A stretch of DNA of 60,000 nucleotides from Antedon mediterranea (Eukaryota > Echinodermata > Crinoidea > Comatulida > Antedonidae): the NCBI RefSeq assembly GCF_964355755.1, contig NC_092674.1, forward strand, positions 20,178,001 to 20,238,000, given 5' to 3'. A model generated the notes under the pieces. It worked only from the letters and a program-made list of their open reading frames with translations, was not told where the DNA came from and did not search any database. This document shows positions 9,501 through 18,951 of the stretch, piece after piece. Both the position numbers and the translations under genes were made by a program. The first letter of the stretch is position 1. Every line of letters begins with the position of its first letter.

Positions 9501-11481
9501 TTTTTATTTGCCATATTGCAATGGATAGCTGTACTGGTTGAAGTAACTGTCTTCATATAGACATCTAGTAGCCATTGACATAAAGTTGGCATTTTGATTA
9601 ATTAATTAAATTTATTTTATTCTTTACTGTTCTGAAAATGAAAAAAAAAAACAACTACTTATGCCACATAATCAACTTTACAGTGGTCATTTGATCCTTA
9701 CTTCCTGAAATATCTTTTATATCAACAATATTAATTAAAATGAAAAATGTATTATCTTCTTTCAGAACAAAATGCAACAGTTCAACAAAGAAATTGGAGA
9801 CCAAAAGGGAAAGATTGAACGAGTAAATAAACAGAATGCAAAATATGCAAGAGAACTAAGGACAGCAAAGAAGGTTAAAGGAGAAACACATGAAGAGGTA
9901 GGTTATAGTACAGTACTTTGTATTTAATTCTCAGTAAAAAAAAAGAGGTGTTATGACCCCATCAACCCATGACATGAGCCAAGTCAGCATCTACATGATA
10001 AACAAAGCATAAGGAAATTGTTTAAGTATGTACTTGAATGAAGTCATGTGAAATTATCTAAAAGGACCAATGCCCAATTCAAACAATGAGACAATCAGAG
10101 GCTTGTCTGTGGAGCTGGCACATGTCTCAAACATACTCATTCTACTCTGACACCATCAGTCTCACTGTCTACTACTTAAACAATACATTTAAATAGTACC
10201 TAACTTTTGATTGGAAAATCATATCATTTCTCATTTGAGTTCTAGATTTTTGGTTATCCTACTAAACTAATAGTTCTTGCTTCAACTTTTGTCTTTTAAA
10301 AGATTTTTCCCACATGATTCTAATTAGAGTCTGGCACTTCTAAAGACCGCTTTAAAAAAATTGTTATGTTTATTACAGCGTGACTTTGCATTACGTGAAC
10401 TACGAGATTTCAACAAAAATGTAGTGAAGCAGATAGGTGAAGTAATGCACGGACACTCTGACTTGACACCAACAGCTCAGATGCTGTTCTCACAGGTAAT
10501 CTTTACTTTGGAAGTTTGTTCAATACACATACTGAAAATGTATGCATGTATTTATTCATAATATTTCATGTGGAACTTCCTGTTTTGAAATACTGTAGGT
10601 TGTGCTTGAAGTAATTGAATGACTTCCATACTCTTCGCCAAAGACAGAATAAAATAATTTAACTTTTGGAACTGTAGTTGTGGTAATCATTCATTGTAAT
10701 AAAATAATTCCTTTTATTCTAGGCTGGTTTACCTGCACCACCACCACCAAGCTCACCCAACAAGTATGGTTCTCGACCTGGGTCTTCTCTCAGTGGACGT
10801 AGTGCAGGAAGTCTGGGTTCAGTAAGGTACGTTGTTGAAGGATATTTTAGAATTATAAATATGGTAAAGTATGCACATGTATGCACACACATGATAGACA
10901 ATGTTGCTAATGCAAATGTCATACCGCCCTCATTAGTTTTTTCAAGATAATTTTATTGAACTGTAGTTTGATGGATTTGATAATATCGTTTTCAAGATAT
11001 ATTGTAAAAAAATTTATGGTCATATTTATGATGTTGCCGTTCCATTATCTATCATACAAGGAATGTTGTTACTTTATCATTTTTTTTACTTTGCCAAAAA
11101 AAATGTGATGTGCCCAAATATGGTAGTAATATGACATCACATTTTTTTTCTACATAAAGTTTGATAGTAGATGCTAGAAAGAGCTTTACTACATACAAAT
11201 TATAAATGGAATGGTGTTTCTCTCAAAGAACCACGAATAAAAGCATAAAAATGTTTTTTCCGTCCAACAGAACCCCATCATCAATCCGTAGTGGAGGATC
11301 CAGTCGTACGGCATCTAGCAGAGCTGTATCAAGCAGAACTGCATCAGCTCACAAGGCCAGAATTGACCTGGAATTTGAAGTGTCTGGCTTCAGCCCTGGA
11401 CGTTCACCATCTCAAACTCCACCAGGGAGCCTGAGAGGGTCTCGGCCTCCTAGTGTTAGCAGTCATGGAAGTCGTCGTTAA
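365..11481 (+). CDS. CCDC39: CCDC39, 3' part of gene (18 exons, N-terminus outside window)
   Basis: CCDC39 is a long coiled-coil protein. With CCDC40 it forms the 96-nm ruler on axonemal doublet microtubules and positions inner dynein arms, the nexin-dynein regulatory complex and radial spokes. Eighteen exons splice with GT-AG borders and consistent phase into 896 residues. Recognition rests on family signatures in order: [78 protein letters not shown] and [15 protein letters not shown]. Almost the whole product is heptad-rich coiled coil, followed by a Ser/Arg/Pro-rich tail of about 100 residues. Human CCDC39 is about 941 residues and reaches the first signature near residue 70, so one or two exons are missing upstream. 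No frameshift or internal stop is present, so the gene looks functional. Confidence 0.96.
1068..1226 (+). CDS. CCDC39: CCDC39 exon (visible 2)
   Basis: Fifty-three codons, phase 0, after TTTCCAG and before GTGAGT. It carries the most conserved CCDC39 block, [16 protein letters not shown], nearly identical to the human protein. Confidence 0.96.
1516..1608 (+). CDS. CCDC39: CCDC39 exon (visible 3)
   Basis: Thirty-one codons, phase 0, between TTCTAG and GTGAGA. The motif [17 protein letters not shown] matches the human segment around KRKILDNELTETISAQ. A reading frame continues past the donor into the intron but is not conserved. Confidence 0.93.
2018..2146 (+). CDS. CCDC39: CCDC39 exon (visible 4)
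   Basis: Forty-three codons, phase 0, between CATCTAG and [23 protein letters not shown] followed by [15 protein letters not shown] aligns directly with human LELDKAAQDFRKIHNER and IKQWENTIEQMQKRD. Confidence 0.95.
2271..2355 (+). repeat. 5S rRNA-derived fragment (5S pseudogene or SINE3-type head) in an intron
   Basis: About 85 bases match the 3' two-thirds of animal 5S rRNA. They include AAGTTAAGCAACGTTGGGCC (internal box A region, 2291-2310) and GAATGGGAGACCGTCTGG (box C region, 2324-2341). The first ~40 bases of 5S are missing, and the AAGTTAAGCAACG form is the invertebrate-type sequence. The copy has substitutions relative to canonical 5S and no normal 3' end or T-run, so it is not a functional 5S gene. 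It could be a decayed 5S copy or the head of a 5S-derived SINE. Confidence 0.8.
2660..2851 (+). CDS. CCDC39: CCDC39 exon (visible 5)
   Basis: Sixty-four codons, phase 0, between TTTTTAG and GTAAAA. It is a glutamate/glutamine-rich heptad region with the family landmark [19 protein letters not shown], equivalent to human CRTAYQDHETSRIQLKDE. Confidence 0.94.
3067..3188. mobile_element. MITE family 1, copy 1 (122 bp)
   Basis: The ends are inverted repeats: CTGTCTACACAATCAAACTT at the left and, reversed, CTGTCTACACTATCAAACTA at the right. The interior contains a second inverted pair around GATGATGTCATATCACTACC. Related copies sit near 11.1 kb and at 18.8 kb. It lies inside a CCDC39 intron and codes for nothing. 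The superfamily is unknown because no clear target duplication is seen. Confidence 0.7.
3273..3376 (+). CDS. CCDC39: CCDC39 exon (visible 6)
   Basis: Thirty-four codons plus two bases, ending in an AG|GTAAGC donor so that an arginine codon is split with the next exon. [20 protein letters not shown] matches human LDSLKATVNRTSSDLEALRK. Confidence 0.94.
3493..3820 (+). CDS. CCDC39: CCDC39 exon (visible 7)
   Basis: This is the longest coding exon. It completes the split arginine and adds 109 codons up to a CAG|GTAATT donor. It ends in [15 protein letters not shown], the counterpart of human LDFETLKQQEIMYSQ. A frame open across the acceptor would add non-conserved intron residues; the AG at 3491-3492 gives the phase required by the preceding exon. 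Confidence 0.94.
3954..4109. mobile_element. MITE family 2, copy 1 (156 bp, TA-type)
   Basis: Terminal inverted repeats GGGAGCTTTCA...TGAAAGCTCCC. The right flank is TA; the left flank is CA, consistent with a mutated TA duplication. The interior GTGTCCTCGCTCC and GACACAGG blocks are shared with the copy at 13347-13516, read in the opposite direction. A TA duplication suggests a Tc1/mariner-like origin, which is inference because no transposase is present. Confidence 0.75.
4244..4408 (+). CDS. CCDC39: CCDC39 exon (visible 8)
   Basis: Fifty-five codons, phase 0, between CTACAG and GTTAGT. It starts [17 protein letters not shown], nearly identical to human DFHIQQVERRMSRLKGE, and is one of the strongest identifiers of the gene. 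Confidence 0.95.
4733..4870 (+). CDS. CCDC39: CCDC39 exon (visible 9)
   Basis: Forty-six codons, phase 0, between ATCAG and [26 protein letters not shown] leads into a leucine/lysine coiled coil. This is a less conserved stretch, placed by exon phase and by the flanking exons. Confidence 0.9.
5510..5626 (+). CDS. CCDC39: CCDC39 exon (visible 10)
   Basis: Thirty-nine codons, phase 0, between CTACAG and [26 protein letters not shown] matches human [20 protein letters not shown], followed by [13 protein letters not shown]. Confidence 0.95.
5659..6675. mobile_element. Non-autonomous TIR DNA transposon, ~1.0 kb, Harbinger-like
   Basis: The ends are inverted repeats: TGGCCGTATTCACCAATC at the left and the same sequence reversed at the right. 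A direct CTG flanks both sides (5656-5658 and 6676-6678), a 3-bp target duplication of the length typical of PIF/Harbinger. The outer ~150 bp at each end is packed with AAGGG/CTTAAG repeats. A frame of about 80 codons inside has no family match that I recognise, so the copy cannot encode its own transposase. It sits in a CCDC39 intron. Confidence 0.8.
6975..7114 (+). CDS. CCDC39: CCDC39 exon (visible 11)
   Basis: Forty-six codons plus two bases, after ATTAG and before [26 protein letters not shown] and then [12 protein letters not shown] align with human [20 protein letters not shown] and ERLSKIEKLKNR. The last arginine codon is split. Confidence 0.95.
7427..7502 (+). CDS. CCDC39: CCDC39 exon (visible 12)
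   Basis: A short exon, too small to stand out alone. It completes the split arginine and adds 25 codons: [20 protein letters not shown] then YYVIQ. The human protein has [20 protein letters not shown] then YYVIK, so the call is secure. Confidence 0.96.
7757..7916 (+). CDS. CCDC39: CCDC39 exon (visible 13)
   Basis: Fifty-three codons plus one base, between TTATAG and [26 protein letters not shown] corresponds to human AAQEKEELQREGDCLDAKIN, and [20 protein letters not shown] to the human ALENTLQVLN region. Confidence 0.95.
7917..8936 (+). other. CCDC39 intron with no recognised element
   Basis: About 1 kb between two exons. A CpG-bearing patch near 8080-8220 contains repeated TACGC motifs and contrasts with the AT-rich surroundings, but shows no end structure or coding potential that I recognise. 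Short frames here have no family match. Confidence 0.5.
8937..9115 (+). CDS. CCDC39: CCDC39 exon (visible 14)
   Basis: It completes a split serine, then adds 59 codons up to a GTAACA donor. [20 protein letters not shown] then [14 protein letters not shown] matches human DEYELKIQLEEQKRAVDEKY then RYKQRQIRELQEDI, the most diagnostic C-terminal block. Confidence 0.96.
9116..9765 (+). other. CCDC39 intron with no recognised element
   Basis: A 650-base intron, AT-rich, with homopolymer A and T runs and no recognised repeat or exon. It ends in a pyrimidine-rich tract and TTCAG. Confidence 0.6.
9766..9897 (+). CDS. CCDC39: CCDC39 exon (visible 15)
   Basis: Forty-four codons, phase 0, between TTCAG and GTAGGT. 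Lysine-rich coiled coil ([20 protein letters not shown]) corresponding to the human segment after KQAYSFQLSKETEEQKPKLE. Confidence 0.92.
10379..10495 (+). CDS. CCDC39: CCDC39 exon (visible 16)
   Basis: Thirty-nine codons, phase 0, between TTACAG and [26 protein letters not shown] parallels human DIKLREMKQFHKVIDEMLVD and closes the coiled-coil part of the protein. Confidence 0.92.
10723..10826 (+). CDS. CCDC39: CCDC39 exon (visible 17)
   Basis: Thirty-four codons plus two bases, between TTCTAG and GTACGT. It opens with [14 protein letters not shown] and turns into a Ser/Gly/Arg tail. The human protein likewise passes from GLELP into a Ser/Arg-rich tail at this point. Confidence 0.9.
11065..11180. 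mobile_element. MITE family 1, copy 2 (degraded)
   Basis: The core AATGTGATGTGCCCAAATATG followed by AATATGACATCACATT and the right part AAAGTTTGATAGT match the copies at 3067 and 18817. The outer ends are decayed, so the borders are approximate. It lies in the last CCDC39 intron. Confidence 0.55.
11271..11481 (+). CDS. CCDC39: CCDC39 terminal coding exon
   Basis: It completes a split arginine and adds 69 codons, ending in SHGSRR and TAA. The region is Ser/Arg/Pro-rich and probably disordered, with a short non-polar island ([12 protein letters not shown]) followed by [10 protein letters not shown]. Human CCDC39 has a similar island (IKVLELKFP) before SPSRPSS at the matching place. Confidence 0.94.
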
Positions 11482-11890
11482 AATTGAAAAGAATGTGTAC
11501 ATTTTATGATTGTTAATAATATATAAATACAAATTTATTGAAAACATGCAAAGGGTTTTTTATTTCTTAACATAATCCATGCAACATGATGTGTATTTTT
11601 AGAATCCAAGAACATTTTTTAAGAGATTTTTTATGTTACAAAAAACATAATCAAATACAATTTTCAATTGGGAAACTGTCTTTGCCTTAAGTAGTGAAAT
11701 AAAACCTAATTCAAATTCAATTGGAAGTAATAAGGTACTTTAAGGTTCTCTTCAGGATGCTTAAGAAAGACATTTATTTTATGGCAATTTGAATTACTTT
11801 TTCCTTAAGAAAATCTGTCTGTTTTTGTGATCTTCGTTCAATGATTTATGTCTACATACATTGGTAGATTGCAATAAAATAGTAATATTA
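11482..11890 (+). promoter_or_regulatory. CCDC39 3' UTR and candidate polyadenylation signals
   Basis: After the stop, a variant TATAAA hexamer occurs within about 45 bases. Canonical AATAAA hexamers occur at 11698-11703 and 11873-11878, the second followed by T-rich sequence. Which one is used cannot be told from the sequence. Confidence 0.5.
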
Positions 11891-13346
11891 TTTTTCCTAA
11901 ATAATTCCTTCATATAAAATAGTTGATATTCATTTGCAGTTAACTTAAATTCTATTATTATTTTTTGTGGAATTATATGCTGAATTCTAACAACAAAAAT
12001 GTATACAATATCTTGACTTACACCAAAACATTATGTTATAAATCTCTATATTTGTGCACAAATGTCACTATAACAAATTTGAATTTTTGAAATTTGTGTA
12101 TACATTTATAGCCCAGAATTACTGAAATCTTATGATCAAATATTTTGTTCTATTTGATTTTGTCAGTGGGCTAAAACCGGCAAATATTATAACATTTTAG
12201 GAACTGTTTCTGCTGCACAATAGTAATTTATTTCAAAATAGATTAAAATATAAAATGTATATACCAATTGCATTTTTTGTGCTCTAAAAAAACCTGTTTA
12301 AATCAGTGGGTGGTTGTTGGCTATAAAACTTCAACATCACCCAAAATGAAATGTGCTTAGATGACCGGGGTTATTTTGAGAATACCATTGCACTGGTTAT
12401 TTTAAAATTTGTCCCACTGCTGCCAATGAATTGGGTGTAATTTATTCACATGGATATTAGCAGTTATTTGCAAACATATCTTTGAAGAATTTTCAATAGG
12501 CCTAATGGTAAACAAAAGTAATATCATTACTTTTAATTATCGTAACACAAGTGAAATATGTGATTTTTAATCTTGAATATTCACCATATATACAATAATT
12601 CTTGATTAAAAGTACCAATGGATACAGTTTCATTAAATGTAAATATGTATTATAATATTGAAATTCTTATTAAATGTACAGTATATGAAGTGACTTAACG
12701 TTGTGTTGTAAATATTATTATTTTATTGTTATCGTTTTAGGTATAAGAAGTAATATTTTGTTTGTGCTAAACTATACTAAACAAATAATGAATGTTTAAG
12801 ATTCGCTGAAATATTCTATCCCATGAATACAATTATTATTTTATAATACACCTACTGTGAATATCAAAATATGGAATTTGGCTGTTTATTGACAGTGCAC
12901 ACTACATGTTGGTTTATGAACACGCTACAATCACAACCCTCGGGTTGGACAACATTATTAACACATCTTCAAAAAAAATGTGCAATGTAACACTTAATCA
13001 TCAGGATGGATTGAAATGATACATGGCACATAATACGTAATCAACCAATCAAATGCCAAAGATACATGTATGTGCTACAATTGAAATACTTTAAATATTC
13101 AGTCTCTATACAAGACAGTAGGCCTCTATTTTTGTCTACTCATCATTTTGTAGTGTGTCTGAAGGGTTACCTTTCTAACATTGGGTCAACTTGTCAGTCA
13201 TAATCTAATGTTTTACATTATTTTTAATCAGATAAAAATATTCTGAATGAGGACTTTCTGGAAAATGATACATTCTGTTGAACTGAATATTTTGTCTCAC
13301 AGTTATTTTCTTTTTTGGATATGAAATGAATTTTTATCATAATATA
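11891..13346. other. Intergenic AT-rich sequence, nothing recognised
   Basis: About 1.45 kb downstream of CCDC39. I see no coding exon, RNA gene or terminal repeat on either strand. Alternative 3' UTR extension is possible. Confidence 0.5.
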
Positions 13347-13516
13347 GGGAGCTTTTGATTTGCGATAACCAAGAACCAACCGAGGTCAGGTCAATCAATG
13401 TACCTGGACCTAGTAACCTTCAAACCAACCTGTGTCGAGGTGAGGAGTGAGGACACGCTTCCAATATTCCAGCATGATATAGTTTGGTCATCAGTCGTCT
13501 CACATCGAAAGCTCCC
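13347..13516. mobile_element. MITE family 2, copy 2 (170 bp, TA duplication)
   Basis: Inverted ends GGGAGCTTTTGATTTG and, reversed, GGGAGCTTTCGATGTG, flanked on both sides by TA (13345-13346 and 13517-13518). The interior GTGTCGAGGTGAGGAGTGAG block is the reverse complement of the middle of the copy at 3954, so the two lie in opposite orientation. Confidence 0.82.
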
Positions 13517-13918
13517 TATTAACAATGCTTTCAAACATTTTGTATGACTATCTTAACATTTGAAATTACCATTCCACAGGTAATTATTTTATTTTTATGG
13601 TGAAGAAACAAAAAATACAGATATCACAAAAGTTACAGGCCTACAAACTACTTTGATAAAATAGTGACCTGTTTAAAGGAATACCTATACATAATCTAAA
13701 GGTGGGGTTGATGGACACAGAATTCAACAACACTAGTTAACACAGTCGCGCAAAATATTTAAGCATGATGATGTAGCAACTGGGTAACTGCGACTAGTTG
13801 CGAAAATTTGCATTTTGAAACTTATATACACGTGTCACAAGTTGTATAGAGTTGTTTTGTGAAATATTAAATTTAAAAATGAATTTAAATAAAATTATAG
13901 TTATCAATTATTATTGTT

Positions 13919-14260
13919 TTGTTGTTTTATTTTAATGTTCCTGTTCGTAATCTTCTTGGTAAACCCTTTCTTCATGTTAAATATTCTCCTGTCAATGTTT
14001 GTAAAAATGGTATTTTCTGTAGACTCTCGTCATTGTACAATTCCTGTCTTTTAAAAAATAATTCTTTAGATATCTTTAATTGTAATTTCTCTCAATTTAA
14101 ATGTATTATTAATGAAATTATTTAAATAATCTTATTTACATTTTTGTATATATTCATATTGGCTTATATTTTATAGTTTAGTTATTTTATTTTCAACCTG
14201 TTATTGGTGTTTTACACTGTTGGCTTGAAATAAAGAATATCAGTGTGATTATTAATTGAA
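13919..14260 (+). repeat. Possible LINE 3' fragment (reverse-transcriptase polyprotein C-terminus)
   Basis: An open frame to 14125 ends with LYNSCLLKNNSLDIFNCNFS and a hydrophobic finish. That shape is common at the extreme C-terminus of Jockey/CR1-type LINE ORF2 proteins. It is followed by ~100 bases of AT-rich trailer and AATAAA near 14230. The resemblance is by pattern only; catalytic motifs are absent, so this would be a heavily 5'-truncated insertion. Confidence 0.4.
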
Positions 14261-15705
14261 TAAATGCATGTGAATGATGAAGATGAAGAAATGTTTAAAC
14301 TTTTCACCTTTTGAAATATTGGATTGCGAGAGCAAGTCATGTTGAAGAAGTTTGCGTGCTACTCTTAACAGTTAACTTGTTCTCATTAAATTAAGGTTTG
14401 TTTTCCCTGTGGACTAATTGCTAAATCTATTAAACAGGGTGCTTTCACGAAAATCATGTCCACACAATTCAACTGGGTTGCAATTCCTTTCTCAAATCAA
14501 ACAGCACGGAAGGGTTTTCGTCAACCAATAAAAGACTATTGAGATACGTTGTGTCACCTTGCCCTCGGTGGTAATAAGAACCTAGGCGTTTTAAGACTGC
14601 GTTGTGTATTGTAGCATGTAAGTACTTTCACGGCCAAGCAGATAATTAAGTGGATTCAATTCTATCACGATGTAACAATTCGTGATAAAAGGATAATAGG
14701 TGGATATTCCTTTTGGTTGGCGCCTTGTTACGAAAGCCGAGTCTTGTCGCGTGAGTCTCCTTGTTTTCGATAACAGTTTATAAGATTAATCTGAGTGGCA
14801 AATAACTTCAAATGAACGCCCTGGGGGAATTTAACTCTCAGTCTCGGTATCTATCAACCACTGCAAATCTGATTGTAAAATTTGTCGCGGTGTGAAATAA
14901 ATCCGATTGGCGCTCAATGCCCAATTAAGTGTTTTTCTAACAATAAGGAATCATAGGCGGTTCATGTTTGTGCCTGTGCAGCGTAATTCTATTAATGTTG
15001 AAAGGTAATCTGGCAAACGCAAACAGTATCCGTATTGAGTGTAGACAATATGAAATCGAAAGATTAGATTTATGTAATAACATTAATCTATTCTGTTTAT
15101 TGATTGCTACTTTCGCCAAGATATTTGCACGATGAATTCTCTGTTTATGTTACAAATTAGTGAGCCTATCGATAGTCCAAGGTTTTACCAGGTTTTTAGA
15201 TGCTTTGTCCTGCAACAATGCAATCAATGTATATCTCTTTTCAAAGAACAAGTTGTGTTGACCATAACTTAGATAAACTAAACGATTGTGAAGAATAATA
15301 ATTGTAATGATTCAATTCATTAGTATCCTTGGATTAATCTAATCTTTTATCTAATTATCAATTTTCCTCGGACGCTCTTTTCATTAATTTCTAACATAAT
15401 TATTCTTGCGCCATATATTCTTAAGTACAGGGTTGTTAGTTGAGAACAAAAAAGTATAAGGGTTATAAAAATGTAACATAGGGTATAAGTTGTGCAATCA
15501 TTCGTTAGCCACACTGACGGGTGCTATAGGCCTACTTACAGAGGAAACAAATTGTCTGAAAAATGTGTACACAAATGTGTTGCTGTATTCTTAAAGTGGT
15601 CTGTATGGAAAATGTTACCTAGATTCTGCACATGTCGTTAGAATCATCTGACAACCAGGCATAGAATATACTACAAAAAAAACAAAAAAAATCTTCTAAT
15701 AAATA
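14261..15705. other. Intergenic, nothing recognised
   Basis: About 1.4 kb. A slightly GC-richer patch around 14440-14900 has no end repeats, frame or RNA structure that I recognise. Confidence 0.5.
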
Positions 15706-16131
15706 CGGAGCTTTTACACGAGCACGTAAACTTTAACAGATGACGTCCTTTACCCATTTGCATAACAGCGTAATTCAGCGAACAGTCAGTTGCATTAACG
15801 TACTTGTTCATTTTGATTTCGTTTCAACGGGAAGTGCATATTGTAATGAATAATTCTTATAGTTTAGCTTTATTAAAAACATAACTTTAAATCTACCATT
15901 GTGTTTTCTTAATTATTCTGTAGAAATGTACGATTCTTTCATGTTTCGTTACTCTTCAGTTAACATTTTTCTTTTACGCAGTTTTTCAGAAATAATTAGG
16001 TTCTCGACTCTGGCGCATGTAACCAAGGTATTTTGTACTACTTGCACATGCGCAGATCAATTTGTTTACAAATATGCGCATTTGGAAAATAGTGTTTAGA
16101 TTGACATTTATGTGCTCGTGTGAAATCTCCT
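15706..16131. mobile_element. TA-flanked MITE, 426 bp
   Basis: The left end CGGAGCTTTTACACGAGCAC pairs with the right end, reversed AGGAGATTTCACACGAGCAC. TA flanks both sides (15704-15705 and 16132-16133). Pairing continues weakly inward (GTAAACTTTAAC against ATAAATGTCAAT). No transposase is encoded. TA duplication fits a Tc1/mariner-type source. Confidence 0.7.
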
Positions 16132-16216
16132 TATTTGGTATACGATTAAATATTTAGTTATTAAAAAAAATGTCTTGTTTCCTTTGCATATGCACGTCAA
16201 CTTTTCAGATCAAATA

Positions 16217-16365
16217 CAGCGGTGGCGCCAGGATCTTTCTGACGCGGGAGCTAAATTAAATACGAGCGAAGCGAGCATCGCTAGGTTGGGGCTAGGGGGT
16301 CGCCAAGGCCCCCTGGTGGGGGTCCAGGGGGCGAAGCCCCCGGAAACAACGCGTTATAGCGTAAT
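16217..16365 (+). mobile_element. Truncated hAT-like element end
   Basis: It starts CAGCGGTGGCGCCAGGATC, a CAG-initial, GGCGCCAG-type terminus common in hAT elements. It continues into a GC-rich block with CGAGCGAAGCGAGC and GGTCGCCAAGGCCCCCTGG, architecture shared with the hAT copies at 30.0 and 58.9 kb but different in sequence. No matching opposite end was found, so this is probably a one-ended remnant. Small frames across the block are by-products of its GC content. Confidence 0.6.
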
Positions 16366-18816
16366 TTGAGGCAGTTTTAATCAGATTTAGGGTAGCCAAC
16401 TTTTTCCATTTTGTATGGTATAGGCCTATAGATAAAATACTGTGCGATAAAACACAATACACGAGATCCGATGCGATGACTGTGTAAATCCATTCTTTCA
16501 ATTTTAAAAAGGAAGTTCAATATGCAGATTGTTTACAAAGTGGGCTGAGCTTGCGCATTGCATATTGGGAAATATTTTAAATCTTGGATTACGTAGTTTC
16601 AGTGTTTGTGAAAATCTCAATTTTGAAAATTCTGACTTCCCTTGCATGTGCCACAAATATAATATTTGTAATACAGTAATATTAAATTGAATGTATAAAT
16701 TATTTATTTTACACTACTGTCTTATATTATGAAGATAAATAGTAGAGAATACATAAAAATACAAAAATCGTAAAATTTAATTTTTAAAAATACATATAAT
16801 AACATTAAAAGTGAAATAAGATTAGTTTGACAATTAGTGAAAAAGAATATTTTAATAGTAAATATTTGTATGGAATTTTTAATAAAGTTTCCTTCATGAA
16901 TATAAAAGTATATCTCAATACTTGAGAGAAAAAAATTCTCATGAAACAAACAAAGTTCAAATTTATCATTATTTGCAATGTATAACAGTTAATAGAGTTT
17001 GTAGTATTGTATTGTAAGTTGTAAATAGTTCTGTTCTGTTTTGTTTTTTGGACCGCACCGCATATTATGAGTGCCACCGATTTAAAGGTCAACAATAAAT
17101 ACATATTTTTTGCATATGTTATGTGTGTTTTAACTTTACTTTTCATTGTAAGTTAACCATTTTGAAACAGTATGTGTTACTGATGCAATCGAGCCAAAAA
17201 ACAAATTATTAATCAATTAAACAATCAAACCAAATAAGTAGAAATAAATAATTTCAAATAATAACCTGGGAAACTAGCTACATAAAACGGAAAACTCATT
17301 AAATTTTGTTTTGCTAAAATATCAATGGCAAAATTGATATAGTAAAAACAAATAATATAAAACATAAATATTTTTATTTTAATAATATACTATTCCTACT
17401 ATTTTTTTATCTTTAAATTAAAATAAACAATATGATAGCAAAAATCTTACAACATTATCTTAAAAACATCCATGATAACATAACTGAAATAGAAAAGAAT
17501 TGTTGTTCTAATGTTGTAATAATGTTAATGTATATAATAATTATGCCTACAGGCCTCAAAATAATTGCTGAACTGAAGGACAACATATTAAATCCTATTA
17601 TGGTCTGTCTGCAATTATTCACTAATAAGAAATAATATAACAACAGTAAACAGTACTGAAATGTACAAGACAGATTGTCGCAATCAATTTGATCAAATTG
17701 TTAATAATTGATTGACATAAATTGCCACAATTTATGTACCACACAAAAGCAAGTTTTGCCATGAGGTAACCAAATGCACAATGAGGGACACAGCCTATGG
17801 ATATTATTTCAAAGAAATCATCAATCATATCTGCCCACAAATAGCTATCAATGGGTAGATATTTGGAACTTTATTTATACACAAAAGTGTTGATAACCAA
17901 AAATTAATATTGTGATCAGATTCTAAAGAGAGAATATCATTTGACTAAGATAATATAGGCTAATGTGCTAGCAATACACTATGAACTGTTCAAAAGATGT
18001 GCTATTATACGAGAAGAAGAAAAGAATAGAATACTAACAGTGACCTAAAAATAATTTCTTTTGTACAACATGAAAGGAAATTAGACCAATGGTGTCTTCT
18101 ATTAAACATATGTGACAGCATATAATAGATTGTTATTCACTTGATCCTAGGTAACGTTACAACAAAAACCGATAGATCAAAAGATTTCTTTTTAAAACGA
18201 GGGAATGAGTAGTGGACAGATGAAAAATACGGAAACACTTCTTTTCAAGTTCATTCAAACAAAGAATTTAACATATCCGATCACGGGCGGCAAAAATGGG
18301 TAGATTCGGATGTGGCAACGAAGCGAGATAATCCAATGAATAGGAAGTATAAAGTTACATGAAATTACCCAACATGGTGTGAAACCTATGGTACCTGATG
18401 AATGGGATGCCTCGGTTGTTCAACTATCAGATGGATGTTTGTTTTTTTAATCAGCTATGTAGAGCTATGGTTTGATGATCCAGATATGAAATTCAAATTC
18501 TTTGAATGTAAATTGAAAAAAGTGAAACTTATTGAGAACAGAATATATGAGGACCTATATCTGAACATTATAATCCAATATTGTGAATATTTACAGATCA
18601 GAGTTTGTTTATTGTCATGGTTTGTTGTATATTGTATGTTATTTCTTTCAATCAAACAACATTTTATAATTAATATAAATCAATAATAAAATTTCATTCA
18701 ATCATTCAACAAATTTACAAAAAAAAGTTTCTTTTGGATTTACAGCCTTATTCAGTAGTTACAGTGGTTCATTTCTGATCATGATTTTGTTAAAAATTAT
18801 TCAAATTTCTTAAGCT
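16366..18816. other. Very AT-rich intergenic stretch
   Basis: About 2.4 kb of AT-rich DNA with many short overlapping frames on both strands, none with a recognisable domain. A frame at 18402-18686 ends beside an AATAAA-like trailer and ATTCAATC repeats, which could be a LINE tail, but protein similarity is not apparent. Confidence 0.5.
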
Positions 18817-18951
18817 CTGTCAATCTATGTATTAAACTAATTTGACAAAACAAAGTGTGATGTGCCCAAATATGGTAGTGATATGACATCATTGTGTCCA
18901 TATTGGGCACATCACATTTTTGTTGTCAATTAAAGTTTGACAGTGTAGACA
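18817..18951. mobile_element. MITE family 1, copy 3
   Basis: The outer ends CTGTCAATCTATGTATTAAA and, reversed, TGTCTACACTGTCAAACTTT are related to the ends of the 3067 copy. The middle is a long hairpin: GTGATGTGCCCAAATATGG pairs with CCATATTGGGCACATCAC across a short spacer. Confidence 0.7.

Noticed and set aside
18402-18686. A 94-codon frame as a host gene
   Set aside because: It has no domain, has a competing frame on the opposite strand over the same DNA, and ends in repeat-like trailer sequence.
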